A stretch of 64,000 nucleotides of DNA from Zea mays (Eukaryota > Streptophyta > Magnoliopsida > Poales > Poaceae): the NCBI RefSeq assembly GCF_902167145.1, contig NC_050104.1, positions 102,683,849 through 102,747,848 on the forward strand. The letters run 5' to 3'. Position 1 is the first letter of the stretch; the number at the start of each line of letters is the position of its first letter. A program made the translations under genes and the position numbers. Shown piece by piece: positions 18,644 through 29,724 of the stretch. The notes under the pieces were generated by a model. That model worked only from the letters and a program-made list of their open reading frames with translations, was not told the origin of the DNA and ran no database searches.

Positions 18644-21637
18644 TGTAAAGCCCTGAATTTGGGGGTAGAATTTTTTCTTCTTTTCTCTCACCAAATTCGG
18701 GCATTACTCTCTTTTCTCTTTCATGTTTCGCTCCTTCTTCCTAATTTCAAACCAGTATAGCGACAGGTGTCCGTGTCATGTATAAACCAAAACCTAAGTG
18801 TCATGGGTGTTGCATCATGCCGAAGCACATTTCTTTGTCTGATGTTGCGTGTTCGTCTCGTTCCGTTTCGGATTTCGATTCGCGATTTAATTCCGTTTAG
18901 TGGTCGTGCACGTCGTGGGTTTCGATCCGCGAAGTGGCCCGGCCCAACCCAGCCCAACCCAGCCCGGCCCAGTCCGGCCCGGCCCAGCGCGCCCCCTGGC
19001 GCCCACATTCCCCCATGCGCCCCTCCTCTCTCTCTCTCTCATTTGGATCTCCCGCGCAACAACCTCCCTCTCCCTCTTCCACCTCTCTCCCCCCGTGGTG
19101 CCCTAGGAATTGGAGACGGCGATCACCGGAATTTGGACCCCGAGGTGAGCTCCCCTCCCCTTCTCCTCTCTCTCTCTCTCTCTCCCTCTCCCTCCTCCTC
19201 TTCCTCCCCCGCGCGCGCCCTCCCTTTCCCCTGCTCGCGCGCGACCCCGCCTGCCCCCTGCCCGCGGCGGCGGCCCCCGCCCCCGCTCCCCTGCTCGCCG
19301 GCGGCGCGGCCCCGCCCGCCCCCTACTCGCGCGCGGCGGCCCCGCCCGCCCCCCTGCCCACGGCGGCGATCCCGCCCGCCCCCTGCCCGCCCCCTGCCCG
19401 CAGCGGCGCGCGGCCCCCACCCCCTGCTCGCCCGGCGCGGCCCCCCAGCGGCTCGGCCCCGGCGTAGCGCCCTCCCCGGCCCCGACGCGGCCCCTGCCCC
19501 CGGTGCGGCCTCGGCCCCTGCGCGCGTCGTTCTGGCCCTTGGCGTGGTTCGCGTGGCCTCGCGCTTCCCGGTTTACCGCTAGCGCGTTCCCGCGTGCGCG
19601 ACCCGCGTTCGCGGTGATTATTTTTGGTTGGTAGTCAATGTCAAACTCCGTTAGTTAGCGTGCTGCGTCGCGCAACGGATTTGTCTAATTTCAGATTCTA
19701 TTTATGTGTTGCGTCATGCGCTTCGTCGCGCGACGATCCATTTTTAATTTCAGGTTGTTTAAGGTGTAACGTCGCGCGTGTATTCACGCGACGTTCCACT
19801 TTAGACTCAGTCTAGTTGACGTATGCCATCGTGCGTTTCGTCGCGCGACGCTTAACGTCTTTTTATAATTAATGCGAAGTGTCTCATTGCGTGCTCGGTC
19901 GCGCGACGAGTCGTTAATTTCTTAATTCGTTTTAGGGTGCTATGTCGCGCGTCTCGCCGCGCGACAATTCTTTTTATTTATCTTCATCCGCTTATAATGA
20001 TTAGACATGAAACATGACTTTACTTTACGCTAAACATAGTGTCTACATTAATTTCCTTCTATTAAGCGAGTGGTTAATTTATAATCATGTAACGTGACCG
20101 TTTCTCGACTGTCTTGTTCTCTTTCTCTCTTAACCGTAATTGCGAGCCCGCGTGGAACGTCTGTTTACTTACTGCATTCTATTGTATGGTGTACTGTTCT
20201 TTTGTATTAAATATGTGGATGTATGTGTGTTTGCGCTCGCATAGAGAACGATCCGGTCGGAGAACCCGAAGAACTCGTAGGAAAAGCCCCTGAGTAGCAG
20301 TCGGTTGGTGGAGGCAAGTGTCCCTTGACCTATCTCTGTCCTATTCATTCTTTAATTCACCTCCCGCTTTACACATTTATGCCTAAGGATTGACTAGTTT
20401 TGTTGTCCATGTCCTTGTTTACCTATTTGGGTTGGATTATTATTGTTTAGCTTTATGCTATTGCTCAAACTCTAATCAATGAACATGATGAGATTATCTA
20501 TGATACGCTGTTTTCCCTTCTCTTATTATGATGTTGTACTTGTGGCCTTTAAGGGGGCTCGAGCGGTTTCTCGAGTGCCTCTCCGTAAGGACCTGTTCTA
20601 TGGATGACCGCCCGGGAAAATAGTGCAACCATGAGGGTGGAATGGGGTGCCCTTAGCTGAATAATTAGAGGATCTAGGGTGTAGTTCGCTTAGCCGTCGT
20701 GCCGTCAATGGGGCTCGGTGTATGCGGCTCGCTCTGCCAAGTTTGGGTTCGCCCCTTGGGGAGGAGTGCAGTGCATTTAGGAAACCTAACGGGCGGCTAC
20801 AGCCCCGGGGAATCTTTGTAAAGGCTACGTAGTGAGACCCTGCCTATTCACCTTGGTAGTGTTTAAGGGTTTGATCGGCCCGAGGCAAGAGGGAATCACG
20901 GCTTGTGGGTAAAGTGCACAACCTCTGCAGAGTGTTTGAAAACTGATATATCAGTCGTGCTCGCGGTTATGAGCGGCCAAGGGAGCTCCAATGATTAGTG
21001 GTACTTGATCAGAGACATTATGGTACAGGTGGCTATGAGATCGATGGTTCTGGTTATGACTATGGTGCTGGTTAGTGGTATTCTTTCCGTTTGGAAACGG
21101 TACATCGGGCTAATAACTTGGGTTAATGCTAAAACCTGGCTTTCTATTAGTAAATAATAATCTGACCAACTAAAAGCAACTGCTTGACTTATCCCCACAT
21201 AAAGCTAGTCCACTATAGCCAAACAGGATACTTGCTGAGTATGTTGATGTGTACTCACCCTTGCTCTACACACCAAACCCCCCCATCCCCAGGTTGTCAG
21301 CATTGCAACCACTGCTCAGGAGAAGATGAAGCTGTGGAAGGAGACTTCCAGGAGTTCCAAGACTACGACGAGTTCTAGGCGTGGGTTAGCGGCAACCCCC
21401 AGTCGGCTGCCTGTGAAGGCCGCGGTTATCTATGTTTCGTTTTCGCACTTTGATTTATTGTAAGGACCATATGGACGTCTCAGACGTATGATGTAATCGA
21501 CTATTATTTCCCTTTTTAATACCATTTTGAGCACTATGTGATGATGTCCATGTTATGTAACTGTTGTGTACGTGAATAACTGATCCTGGCACGTACATGG
21601 TTCGCATTCGGTTTACCTTCTAAAACCGGGTGTGACA
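18644..21637 (+). repeat. 3' LTR of the Tekay-type element
   Basis: 2994 bp from TGTAAAGCCC to GGTGTGACA, followed by the duplicated CCATC. It is nearly identical to the 5' LTR, with a few substitutions and indels in the GC-rich part and the hairpin array. Confidence 0.9.
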
Positions 21638-21642
21638 CCATC

Positions 21643-21709
21643 TGGGCTGGGACACGCAGCGACAATTTACTCGTCGGTCCAGGGACCCCCCGGGGTCGAA
21701 ACGCCGACA
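21643..21709 (+). repeat. End of the gypsy 5' LTR (after the insertion)
   Basis: TGGGCTGGGACACGC...AAACGCCGACA matches the end of the 3' LTR (24056-24121) and is followed by the PBS-like GTTGGCGCGCCAGG. Confidence 0.85.
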
Positions 21710-23290
21710 GTTGGCGCGCCAGGTAGGGGCCTGCTGCGTGTTGACGAACAGCTTCCCGTTAAGCTCCAGATGGGTAGTCTCCAGCAACCTCTCCAACCCG
21801 GAACGATGCTCCATTTCGGGAATCTTGAGTTCATGTCCCTCGACGGCAGCTACGACATGATACTCCTTCCTCCGCCGCGCGACAACGACAATGGCGGCTG
21901 TCAGCCCGCCCGCCGGCGGCGGAGTCGACGACGTCTTCCCCACGTGGCGGAAGAGCAACATCTGGGTCTGTCCCGTCACCTTCCCCACCGACGGAGGAGG
22001 AGGCGGGGCAGGCATGGCCAAGCAGGAGGCGGCACCTCGTCGGCTGTTGAGCGAGTCGACGGCGCCGGTGCCCCAACGGGGGACACGTCGGGCGTTGACC
22101 TCGCGTCTGAGACGAAGACGAGCGTCGTTTCCCCGCAACACGCCAACCCCAAGCAGACGGACGACGACAGCACGCTCGTGAAGGACTTGCTGGGCGTTAG
22201 CCTCGTACCTCAGACAACGGTGCAGTCCGCCCCTGACGCGACTTCGTCACCACCCGTCGATCAAGAGGTACCGTCCGTTTCCCATCCCATGCCTTTTAGA
22301 TTTAGCTGCGACCCACCAAGCGACCCCACTTCGGTGGACGCTTTCATAAAGGCATGTCCAAACCCTCTGGGGTATCATATGCGGTCAACCTGGGACCGAC
22401 TGACGGTCGTCTCGACCTACGGGCCCCTAGGTTCCGAGGAAGATGATGAGCCCGACTCTAGTTGGGATTTCTCCGGGCTCGGTGACCCCAGTGCCATGCG
22501 GGACTTCATGACCGCATGTGACTACTGCCTCTCCGATTGCTCCGATAGTAGCCATAGCCTCGGCGACGAGGACTGTGGCCCAAGTCGCGAATGCTTCCAC
22601 GTCGATCTAGGGGGTCCCGACGAAGGCAACCATCTTGGTATGCCGGAGGACGGTGATCCCCCTAGGCATGTGCCTCGCGTTGACATCCTTCGGGAGCTAG
22701 CTGTGGTCCCAGTCTCTGCGGGGGGTCAGGACGCACAGCTCGAGCAAATCCGCGAGATGCAGGCCAGGCTCGACGAGGAAGCAGGACAACTTGTGCAGCT
22801 TCGGCAAAATATCGGGCAGGAGTGGGCAGGCCGGGCACCGACCGGAGAAGCGCGTCATCTAGCCCAGGACGTCCAGCACTGCATCATCGACGATGTCAGG
22901 GCGAGGCTACCCCCGGCTTCCAGTGGGGTCGGCCAGAACCTGGCCGCAGCAGCAATACTGCTCCGAGCGATGCCGGAACCCTCCACCACCGAGGGGCGGC
23001 GTATCCAGGGAGAGCTCAAAAATCTCCTGGAAGATGCCGCGGTCCGACGAGCCGAGAGCTCTGCCTCCCGAAGGCAGGGGTACCCCCCGGAGCATCGCGC
23101 CACGACTTCCCGATTCATACGGGAAGCCTCGGTCCACACCGGGCGCACGCGGAACACAGCGTCTGCGGCCCCGGGTCGCCTCGGCAACGAGCACCACCGC
23201 CGCGATCGTCGAGCCCACCTCGACGAGAAGGTGTGCCGAGGCTACCACCCCAGGCGTGGGGGACGCTACGACAGCGGGGAGGATCGGAGC
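21710..23290 (+). pseudogene. gag-like region of the gypsy element, truncated and fused to the LTR
   Basis: After the PBS a long open frame encodes a Pro/Arg/Asp-rich protein with typical grass gypsy gag-leader features (GMNF-type leader, acidic blocks such as SEEDDEPDSSWDFSG). A helical stretch near residue 370 (EQIREMQARLDEEAGQLVQLRQ) is followed by Arg-rich sequence. The frame continues by chance into the 3' LTR and ends at 23519-23521, so its last ~75 codons are LTR. No zinc knuckle, protease or RT is present: a deletion removed everything from late gag leader to inside the 3' LTR. The apparent start at 21632 lies in the Tekay LTR and is not real. Confidence 0.65.
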
Positions 23291-24121
23291 CCCTCGCCCG
23301 ACCCCAGGGCTCGGACTCAGCCTCGACCTCGGAAGACGGACTCCGCCTCGCCCGACCCCCGGGGCTCGGACTCAACCTCGACCTCGGACGACGGTCTCCA
23401 CCTCGCCCGACCCCCGAGCCCGGACTCAGCCTCGACCTCGGAGGAGCCTCCGCCTCGCCCGACCTCGGGCTCGGACCGACCACGTCACAGGGGGGTCCAT
23501 CATTACCCTACCCCTAGCTAGCTCAGGCTACGGGGAACAAGACCGGCATCCCATCCGGCTCGCCCCGGTAAACAAGTAATGATGGCACCCCGCGTGCTCC
23601 ATGACGACGGCGGTTCTCAGCCCCTTACGGAAGCAAGGAGACGTCAGCAATGACCCGATAGCTCCGACAGCTGTGCTCCTACAGGGCTCAAGCGCTCCTC
23701 CGACGGCCACGACATCACATGAACAGGGCGCCAAAACCTCTCCGACAGCCACGACGGCATGTACTCAGGGCTCTGGCTCCTCTCTGCTAGACACGTTAGC
23801 ACATTGCTACACCCCCCATTGTACACCTGGGCCCTCTCCTTACGTCTATAAAAGGAAGGTCCAGGGCTCTCGTACGAGAGGGTTGGCCACGCGGGAGAAC
23901 GGGTCGACGCACAAGGCTCTCGCGCTCTCTCTCTCACGCGAACGCTTGTAACCCCCTACTGCAAGCGCATCCGCCCTGGGCGCAGGACAACACGAAGGCC
24001 GCGGTTTCCCCTTACTGTTTTTCCCCCTTTGTGTTCCGTCTCGCGCCGACCCATTTGGGCTGGGACACGCAGCGACAATTTACTCGTCGGTACAGGGACC
24101 CCCGGGGTCGAAACGCCGATA
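23290..24121 (+). repeat. 3' LTR of the gypsy element, 5'-truncated
   Basis: Matches the 5' LTR from about 8557 onward, including the tandem CTCGCCCGACC units, the TATA box (23847-23856) and the LTR end. The terminus reads CGCCGATA instead of CGCCGACA. It is followed by CCACT, the right target duplication. Confidence 0.85.
23847..23856 (+). promoter_or_regulatory. TATA box of the gypsy 3' LTR, reading towards the maturase gene
   Basis: CTATAAAAGG about 700 bases upstream of the maturase ATG (24552) and on the same strand, in an LTR whose promoter region is intact by eye. Confidence 0.55.
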
Positions 24122-24551
24122 CCACTACAACTATAAAATATTATTTCATATACTACTTTTTATCCACTATCAATTTTTTTCTACTAACAATTAGAGTCGA
24201 ACCCATAGAACAGTAGATAGGAGAGGAGAAGAGCACACGCTAGATCCAGGGGGAGAGAGAAGAGGATGACGCGTGTGGCAGCGGTAGGGAGCACCGTAGG
24301 GGCAGCGCTACGGCGTATAGAGAGTGTATGTTCCCTCTACGCGAGGGGAGGGGGAGCGGCCGCGGGAGCCACTGTAGATAGTCTAAGGGTCCGTAGGGTT
24401 AGGCTCCACCAGCTTGATAAACGGGCCGAGCTGGCCAGACCCGCACGGACGATTCATCCCTGCGGACAACGATGGCGGCTTTGCTGCAGCGTCGCGCACA
24501 CCACCAGCTCGACGGAATGCCCCACTAGACCAGGTCCAGGACGCCTGCTCA
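24122..24551 (+). promoter_or_regulatory. Proximal 5' region of the maturase gene, largely MITE-derived
   Basis: 24127-24383 is the right part of the split MITE and includes an ACTATAAAATA box at 24129-24139. 24387-24551 is native sequence before the ATG. The transcription start is not determinable from sequence. Confidence 0.45.
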
Positions 24552-27061
24552 ATGTCCATCCTAGCGTCCGGTCGCGCCCGCCTCCTCCGTGGACTCTCCA
24601 GCCACTGCACGCAGCGGCCTCAACAGCAAGGTGCCTCCATTTGTCCCTCATACCAACTCCACCCCCGGCGTCGAAACTCTGCGGAGTGCTAACGCCTCTG
24701 TTTTTCCGTTTGTTCCTGGAACCAGGATACTATGTCGCGTGCGTCCGGCGGTACAGGTCGCGACACATGTCACTCGATGGAGTTGAGGACGCGGCGGAGC
24801 AAGCCGTCGAACCGCCGCCGGTGTCTCTGGCGAAGAGCCTGGCTTCTCTCGCCGAGGAGGCCGCGGCCGTCCAGAGGCAGAGGAAGCCCCTCACACGGAT
24901 GGAGCGGAAGCGGTTAGCCGAGCTCCACATCAAGAAGAGGGTCAAGGAGCAGTACCTCAACGGCAAGTTCTACCGCCTCATGGATAAGGTCGTGGCGAAT
25001 GCTGAGACGCTGGAGGATGCATACGACATCGTGCGTCTGAATTCAAACGTTGATCTAGCGTCTTCAAAGGATGATGTATGCTTTGCCACGCTGGCAGAGG
25101 AGCTGAGGAACGGGGCGTTTGATGTCCGAGCTAATGCTTTCTCAGTGGTCGCGAAGAGAAAACGGGGACACCTTGTTCTTCCTAGGCTGAACTTGAAAGT
25201 GGTTCAGGAAGCGATAAGAGTGGTGCTTGAGGTTGTCTACAGGCCTCAATTCTCAAAGATATCACATGGTTGTCGCAGTGGGCGAGGATATCACTCAGTT
25301 TTCAGATTTATATCTGATGAAATCGGGATTCCAGATTGGTTCTTTACTGTCCCGTTGCACAAGGCGGTTGATAGCAATGTGACCTCTAAGCTTATGTCGC
25401 TAATACAGGAGAAGATCGATGACGCCCAGTTAGTTGCATTCATGCAAAATATGTTTGATGCCAAGGTGATCAATTTGGTATTTGGTGGGTACCCCAAGGG
25501 TCATGGGCTGCCTCAAGAAGGAGTACTTGCACCAATCCTGATGAACATATATCTTGACAGTTTTGACCACGAGATATTCAGGATTTGCTTGAAACATGAA
25601 GGCCTTGGTTCAGAGGCAACAGATGTTTCAGAAGACCGTGGGTCAAATTTGCGTCGCTGGTTTCGGAGCCAACTGAAGGGCAAGGATGAAAGTAGTGAAA
25701 ATCAAACAGATTGTCTGATAAAGATAAAGCTATATGCTTGTAGATATATGGATGAGATTTTTGTTGCAGTTTCTGGATCCAGAGATGTCGCGGAAGATAT
25801 GAAATCTGAAATGGTTGCTTACTTAAACAAATCACTTTACTTGGAAGTTGATGATAAAATTCATCTTGTGCCGATCAGAAGGAACCCACGAGGCTTACAG
25901 TTTGCTGGTTTTGTGGTCAGAGTAGAAACGAAGGAAAATGCTAAACTGAAAGCTGTGCATAAGCTGAAGCAGAAGATTGGTTTGTTTGCTTCTCAGAAGC
26001 AAGAGATTTGGGACGCTATGAATCTTAGAGTAGGAAAGAAGTGGTTGGCATATGGATTGAGAAGAATAAAAGAGAGTGAGATCAAGTCGCTTGGCCTTAG
26101 CACCCCTTTGTTGGATCACATTGCACAATTTAGGAAAGAGGGAATGAAGACAGATCACTGGTTCAAAACATTGCTAAAGGTATGGATGCAGGATGTCAAT
26201 GCCAAAAATGAGCTAAATGAGGATGTTCTCTTATCAAAATACATTGCTGAGCCAGCACTTGCACAAGACCTTAGGGATGCATTCTACAACTTTCAGAAGC
26301 AAGCTAAGGATTACATTTCATCAGAGACTGCTGCAACGGAAGCATTGTTGTCCGATTTGAAGAGTACCTGCACTGATGGCAGTGTCATAAAAATTCATGC
26401 ACCTCTTAACTATATTCAGAAGTGCCTTCATCGCTATGGTATAATTAATCTAGAAGGTTTCCCTAGGCATGTATCGGCCCTTGTCTTGCAAGATGATGAG
26501 TTAATAGTAAGTTGGTTTGCAGGAATAATTCATCGTTGGATAAGATGGTTTTCTGAAGTTGACAATTTCAAGGAACTTCAGCTTATGTTTGTGGAATGTG
26601 TCAGAAAATCCTGCATCAGGACACTATCTGCGAAGTATAGGATGTATGAAAGGCTCACAGAAAAGCGGTTTGAACTTGATGATCATGGCATTCCAATGGT
26701 TGAGGATTTTGAGGCAATAATTAAACCTTTAGAATCTAGTTATTCTGTGGCTTCTACTGATGAAGCTTTGGTGTATGGCATTTCTGCTAGCGGTGTAGTT
26801 GTGCTAACACTGTCAAGAGTTAGAGTCCCTACTCGACAATTTAACTGCTTTGTTATGGGCTGCCAATCTGCGTCACCAAGTATGTATGTGCTTCATGTGA
26901 AGGAGAAACAGCGTTTCCCTGGATGGAGGACAGGTTTCTCGTCATCAATCGATGGGATTTTGGATGGTAAACGAATTGGACTGTGCACCAAGCATGTTAA
27001 AGATATATATCTGGGACACATCTCCCTTCAATCAGTCGATTTTGGTTCCCTGATTAGATGA
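24552..27061 (+). CDS. Nuclear-encoded group II intron maturase (type II nMAT, nMAT3/nMAT4-like), two exons
   Basis: Proposed join is 24552-24630 and 24726-27061, 804 residues. The 95-bp intron has AAG/GTGCCT, a CTAAC branch-like motif (24689-24693), a T-rich tract and CCAG. Splicing joins an Arg-rich, acid-free organelle presequence (MSILASGRARLLRGLSSHC) in phase to the conserved protein. RT-type motifs are RPQFSKISHGCRSGRGYH (from about residue 197), GLPQEGVLAP (about 283) and a catalytic-site variant Y367-M-D-E370 where active RTs have YADD. Domain X spans about residues 470-680 (WFSEVDNFKELQLMFVECVR). The C-terminus keeps a CX4C and LCTKH, remnants of the HNH endonuclease domain, marking type II. 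Family members act in mitochondria to splice group II introns such as those in nad genes. The longer frame opening at 24266 lies in MITE DNA and is not the natural start. The nMAT3-versus-nMAT4 choice is unresolved. Confidence 0.85.
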
Positions 27062-27558
27062 CTCAATGATATGTTACCTGTGATTTTCTAATAATTGAAG
27101 GCCTTGAAAATGAGTACTGACTCACATGATAGTAGGTTCAGTAATTGTAAATCTAAACATGGTTACACATAGTTTGATTTTGTAGACAGCTTGATTGATA
27201 TGCTTGTGGACTGTTTCAAATAGAAATTACTCTACAACTTGAAGCTGCTCCTTTTCGGTGAATGATTCTACAACTTGAAGGGCTGGTATAATTCACTCTA
27301 ATTCCCTTGTCATCAAACTAGCCCGAAGATGGTTACTGTGCGCCTGACTATGCCTTTAGATCTCTAAAAGGATGTGTTTCAAGATTTTGATAGAATCATA
27401 TAGTATATGGCGCACTGGAGAAAAATAAGCATGAATGGGGGCGCGTTATTCCTTGTTACACATGATAAAGTAAAACAGCAGTATATCATACTGGCTCATC
27501 ATTAGAGCATTAAGTTAAATTACAAGACTAGGATTTGGCATAAGCATCTTGTTCGTTC
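27062..27558 (+). other. 3' flank of the maturase gene
   Basis: AT-rich sequence between two convergent genes, presumably holding both 3' UTR ends. It contains a short direct repeat of CTACAACTTGAAG (27232 and 27269). No other feature seen. Confidence 0.4.
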
Positions 27559-29361
27559 TCAGTTGTGAACATGTCCCCTCTTATGGGGAGAGCCATGGTA
27601 ATCCTTGTTAAGAAATTTTAGAACTTCATCACTGGCCTCTAGCATTTTCTCCTTCCAATCCTCATTAATCTTACGTAAGGTTCTGTGAACTACTGTATCC
27701 CTCAGTTCTTTTTTGGAGCCTGCGTTTGAATTCCTGGGGTGCTTCGATGGCAATGTTCTTAGACGTTGAGGATTTGGAATGCTCAGTGCTGTCACTGACG
27801 TGCTTCCTTCTAGTTTTACTCTGTTCCTGGATGGTCCTGCCTGCATCCGGGAGCTACTACTATCCTGAGAAATTTCACTAGGAAATTAGTAGTGGCTTAT
27901 ACCACTAATAAGGAAATGCAAGGAAAATAAAAAGATAAACAGTGTTAACTGCTTGTTATTATGACTTTCTGGGACATGTTTTCTATACTCAAAAGGGATC
28001 TTCGTGTTCCTGGAAACTATTAGTCCGGTATAGAGTAGTGTGCACATGTATGTGGCCATGTGGTACCTTAAACTTACTGTCCCATTTTACTATTTGACAG
28101 TATTGTGTAGAGCTTTGACATAAATGAAATGTACAAATGTACACATGTCAGCATTGAAAGTATGAAGTTGCAGTTTTAAATTTCACGTGACTAGATAAAA
28201 ATTTAACTGATGCCATCTTTTTGACCCAAAAAACATGATGTAGTGTTGGGAAGAAGGAAGAGATCACCTTTAGGTTTGACGGCACACGTGAATTAGTTGA
28301 GTATTTCTTATATTCTCCTGCATTAAGAATATAAAAATTATTCAATCTGAAAAGAAAATGGGAATGTAGCAGTTGATTGTTATTTTTCTTGGGATTTTCT
28401 TCCATTGTTTGTTTAGATTTTTTTGGTCAAACTTTTAACATCTAGAAAATTAAAAGTTACAAGTCTACCTTGAGTAAAATGGTGCATAAATGTTGATTTT
28501 TTCCCCAAAAGAAGTGTAACGTAAGTACCATGATTCATGACATAGGAAAAGGACCAGTTATTCTTTTAGTCGTAACTCGTAACTAAACACATGTATGTAA
28601 CAAGAAGGAAAAGCCATATTTGCCATATAGGATGGCAAACCAAAGAAGATGCGAAAGCAAAGCAAGCTAGTTATAGTTACTTGGCTATACCCTATCTACT
28701 TCTTCTAGTTGTTCTTGGGAGCGTGTTTCCGGCCGGGGTGAAAGGTAATCAGCAGCGAAGGGAATGTGGCCATCAAAGTAAACCTTTGGTAGAGGCTTTC
28801 TACTTCTAAAGTTACAGTTCATACTCGAGTCCTTCTCTCCTCCATGCCCGCATTTTCCAACATAATATTTTGCACCTGAGCTCGTCCTGCTTCCAGAATC
28901 CTCCACGACTGCATCTCCAAAAGCCAGTCTTGGACCTGTCAATGCGTTGCTTCTGACTTCCTCGTCTGTCCTGGTTTTGCCAACGCTGAGTTCCTGCATT
29001 TGACACATCAATCATTAGTTTCTGTAGCCAGAGAGATGAGCCCTGGTTACATAATTTATCACTTGACATTGATTCAGATTCTTACCAGCTTTATTTCTGC
29101 TCCCCCTTGCTGCGAGTCACTGGCAGTAATTCTGGAAACAGACACAAGGTGTATCAGTTCATCAAACATGCATGCTTAAAACTGAGAAGGGAATGGCCTG
29201 GGAAGTCTTACAGATACTAGAAGAGTAAGGTTAAAAGCAGGCAGAGATGCAAATGCGGATTATGTCTAACCTCTATGTGCAATGGCGACGAAGGGGCCAA
29301 GGGTGGCCGTGAGCATGGCCAGCACGAGCAAGAAGCTTATAGTACAGATTAACGGCTGCAT
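27559..29361 (-). CDS. Putative secreted peptide precursor (RGF/GOLVEN/CLEL-like C-terminus), four exons
   Basis: Exons proposed on -: 29361-29271 (ATG, signal peptide core FLLVLAMLTATLGPFVAIA), 29131-29086 (ITASDSQQGGAEIKL, before donor GTAAGA), 28993-28691 (101 codons, acceptor AATGCAG, donor AGG/GTATAG) and 27864-27559 (acceptor CTCAG, stop). Exons 2-4 are in phase. Exon 1 leaves one base where exon 2 needs two, so this junction does not close as I read it and may hide an indel or pseudogenisation. Exon 3 contains HIPFAADYLSPRP and the last exon ends KDYHGSPHKRGHVHN at the stop. A C-terminal DY...HN is the hallmark of RGF/GOLVEN/CLEL root-growth peptides, which are Tyr-sulfated and processed from secreted precursors. 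The usual PPxHN is not kept, so the family call is tentative. It could also be an unrelated secreted protein. Confidence 0.45.
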
Positions 29362-29387
29362 AACTCACTGTTTAGCCCTGGTTTCTG

Positions 29388-29397
29388 CATATATATG
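29388..29397 (-). promoter_or_regulatory. TATA-like box of the putative peptide gene
   Basis: CATATATATG about 30 bases upstream of the proposed ATG at 29361. The implied 5' UTR would be very short, so the true start may differ. Confidence 0.35.
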
Positions 29398-29418
29398 AGA
29401 CCCCTCCTCATCTATCTT

Positions 29419-29724
29419 CTATTGCCGAGCCAAGAGAAACCGAGAGCCCCGCCACCGTCCCTTGGCCGAGCGAGTATAGAGATATGGTAGAGCCGCCGCG
29501 CTTGAATCGAGTGTGCCATCGTCGAGTCGTCGCTGAGAGGTTGAGGTGTTGTGATGAAGCACGAATAACGTACGTGAAGGATTGATTGAGGGCAATAGCA
29601 GGGAGAGTGCAGGTAATTCGTCGCCGGGGTACATCACCGTCGCAAGGCCACCATCGTCGTGGGCAGCCATATCTGGTAAGGGCACATCCGTCGAGTTCGC
29701 CATTGCCCCCGCATTATGTAGCAC
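29419..29724 (-). other. Orphan 101-codon ORF, no recognised similarity
   Basis: An open frame on - upstream of the peptide gene. The protein has no motif I recognise and ends in a basic stretch (RSAKGRWRGSRFLLARQ). It lies in GC-richer sequence whose origin is unclear. It may be chance or a fragment of a gene or TE. Confidence 0.2.

Larger units (their letters stand above)
9320..21637 (+). mobile_element. Chromovirus of the Tekay/del type, full length, pol inactivated
   Basis: A 12.3-kb element with 3-kb LTRs starting TGTAA and ending GTGTGACA, flanked by the duplication CCATC (9315-9319, 21638-21642). The order is 5' LTR, PBS, an additional ORF, gag, protease, RT, RNase H, integrase, chromodomain, polypurine tract, 3' LTR. 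The two LTRs are nearly identical by eye with small indels, for example a lost stretch near 19660, so insertion is fairly recent. Several stops and one frameshift disable it. Long LTRs and a C-terminal chromodomain place it in the Tekay (del) clade of chromoviruses; the exact maize family name is not resolved. Confidence 0.9.
7936..24121 (+). mobile_element. Ty3/gypsy retrotransposon (Flip/Huck-like), internally deleted, host of the Tekay-type insertion
   Basis: The 5-bp duplication CCACT (7931-7935 and 24122-24126) bounds the element exactly. The 5' LTR begins TATCGGGGACC (expected TGTCGG) and ends CGCCGACA at 21709. The PBS-like GTTGGCGCGCCAGGTAGGGG follows, then a gag-like frame. Near 23290 the internal region joins straight into the 3' LTR, so pol and the first part of the 3' LTR are gone. 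The 5' LTR is interrupted at 9320 by a chromovirus. Both outer termini have lost the canonical TG/CA through single transitions. The LTR composition, many CTCGCCCGA...GGCTCGG units, is typical of abundant maize gypsy families; Flip/Huck is a recollection, not a search result. Confidence 0.8.
7813..24383. mobile_element. Tourist-like MITE split by a retrotransposon (7813-7935 plus 24127-24383)
   Basis: The left part begins GACTGTCCGCAACGG and the right part ends CCACTGTAGATAGTC. The reverse of the right end matches the left end with mainly transition differences (about 11 of 17). Both outer flanks are TAA, the usual PIF/Harbinger target size. The two parts together make about 380 bp and are separated by the gypsy element at 7936-24121. 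The inverted repeats are weak, so the boundaries are tentative. Confidence 0.5.

Noticed and set aside
24266..24551. Extended N-terminus of the maturase ORF from 24266
   Set aside because: It lies in MITE-derived and 5' UTR sequence; the spliced model starting at 24552 gives a better presequence and closes in phase.
29086..29131. Using an 11-nt microexon (29131-29121) to close the peptide-gene phase
   Set aside because: It would close the frame but needs an implausibly small exon and ignores the strong GTAAGA donor at 29085.
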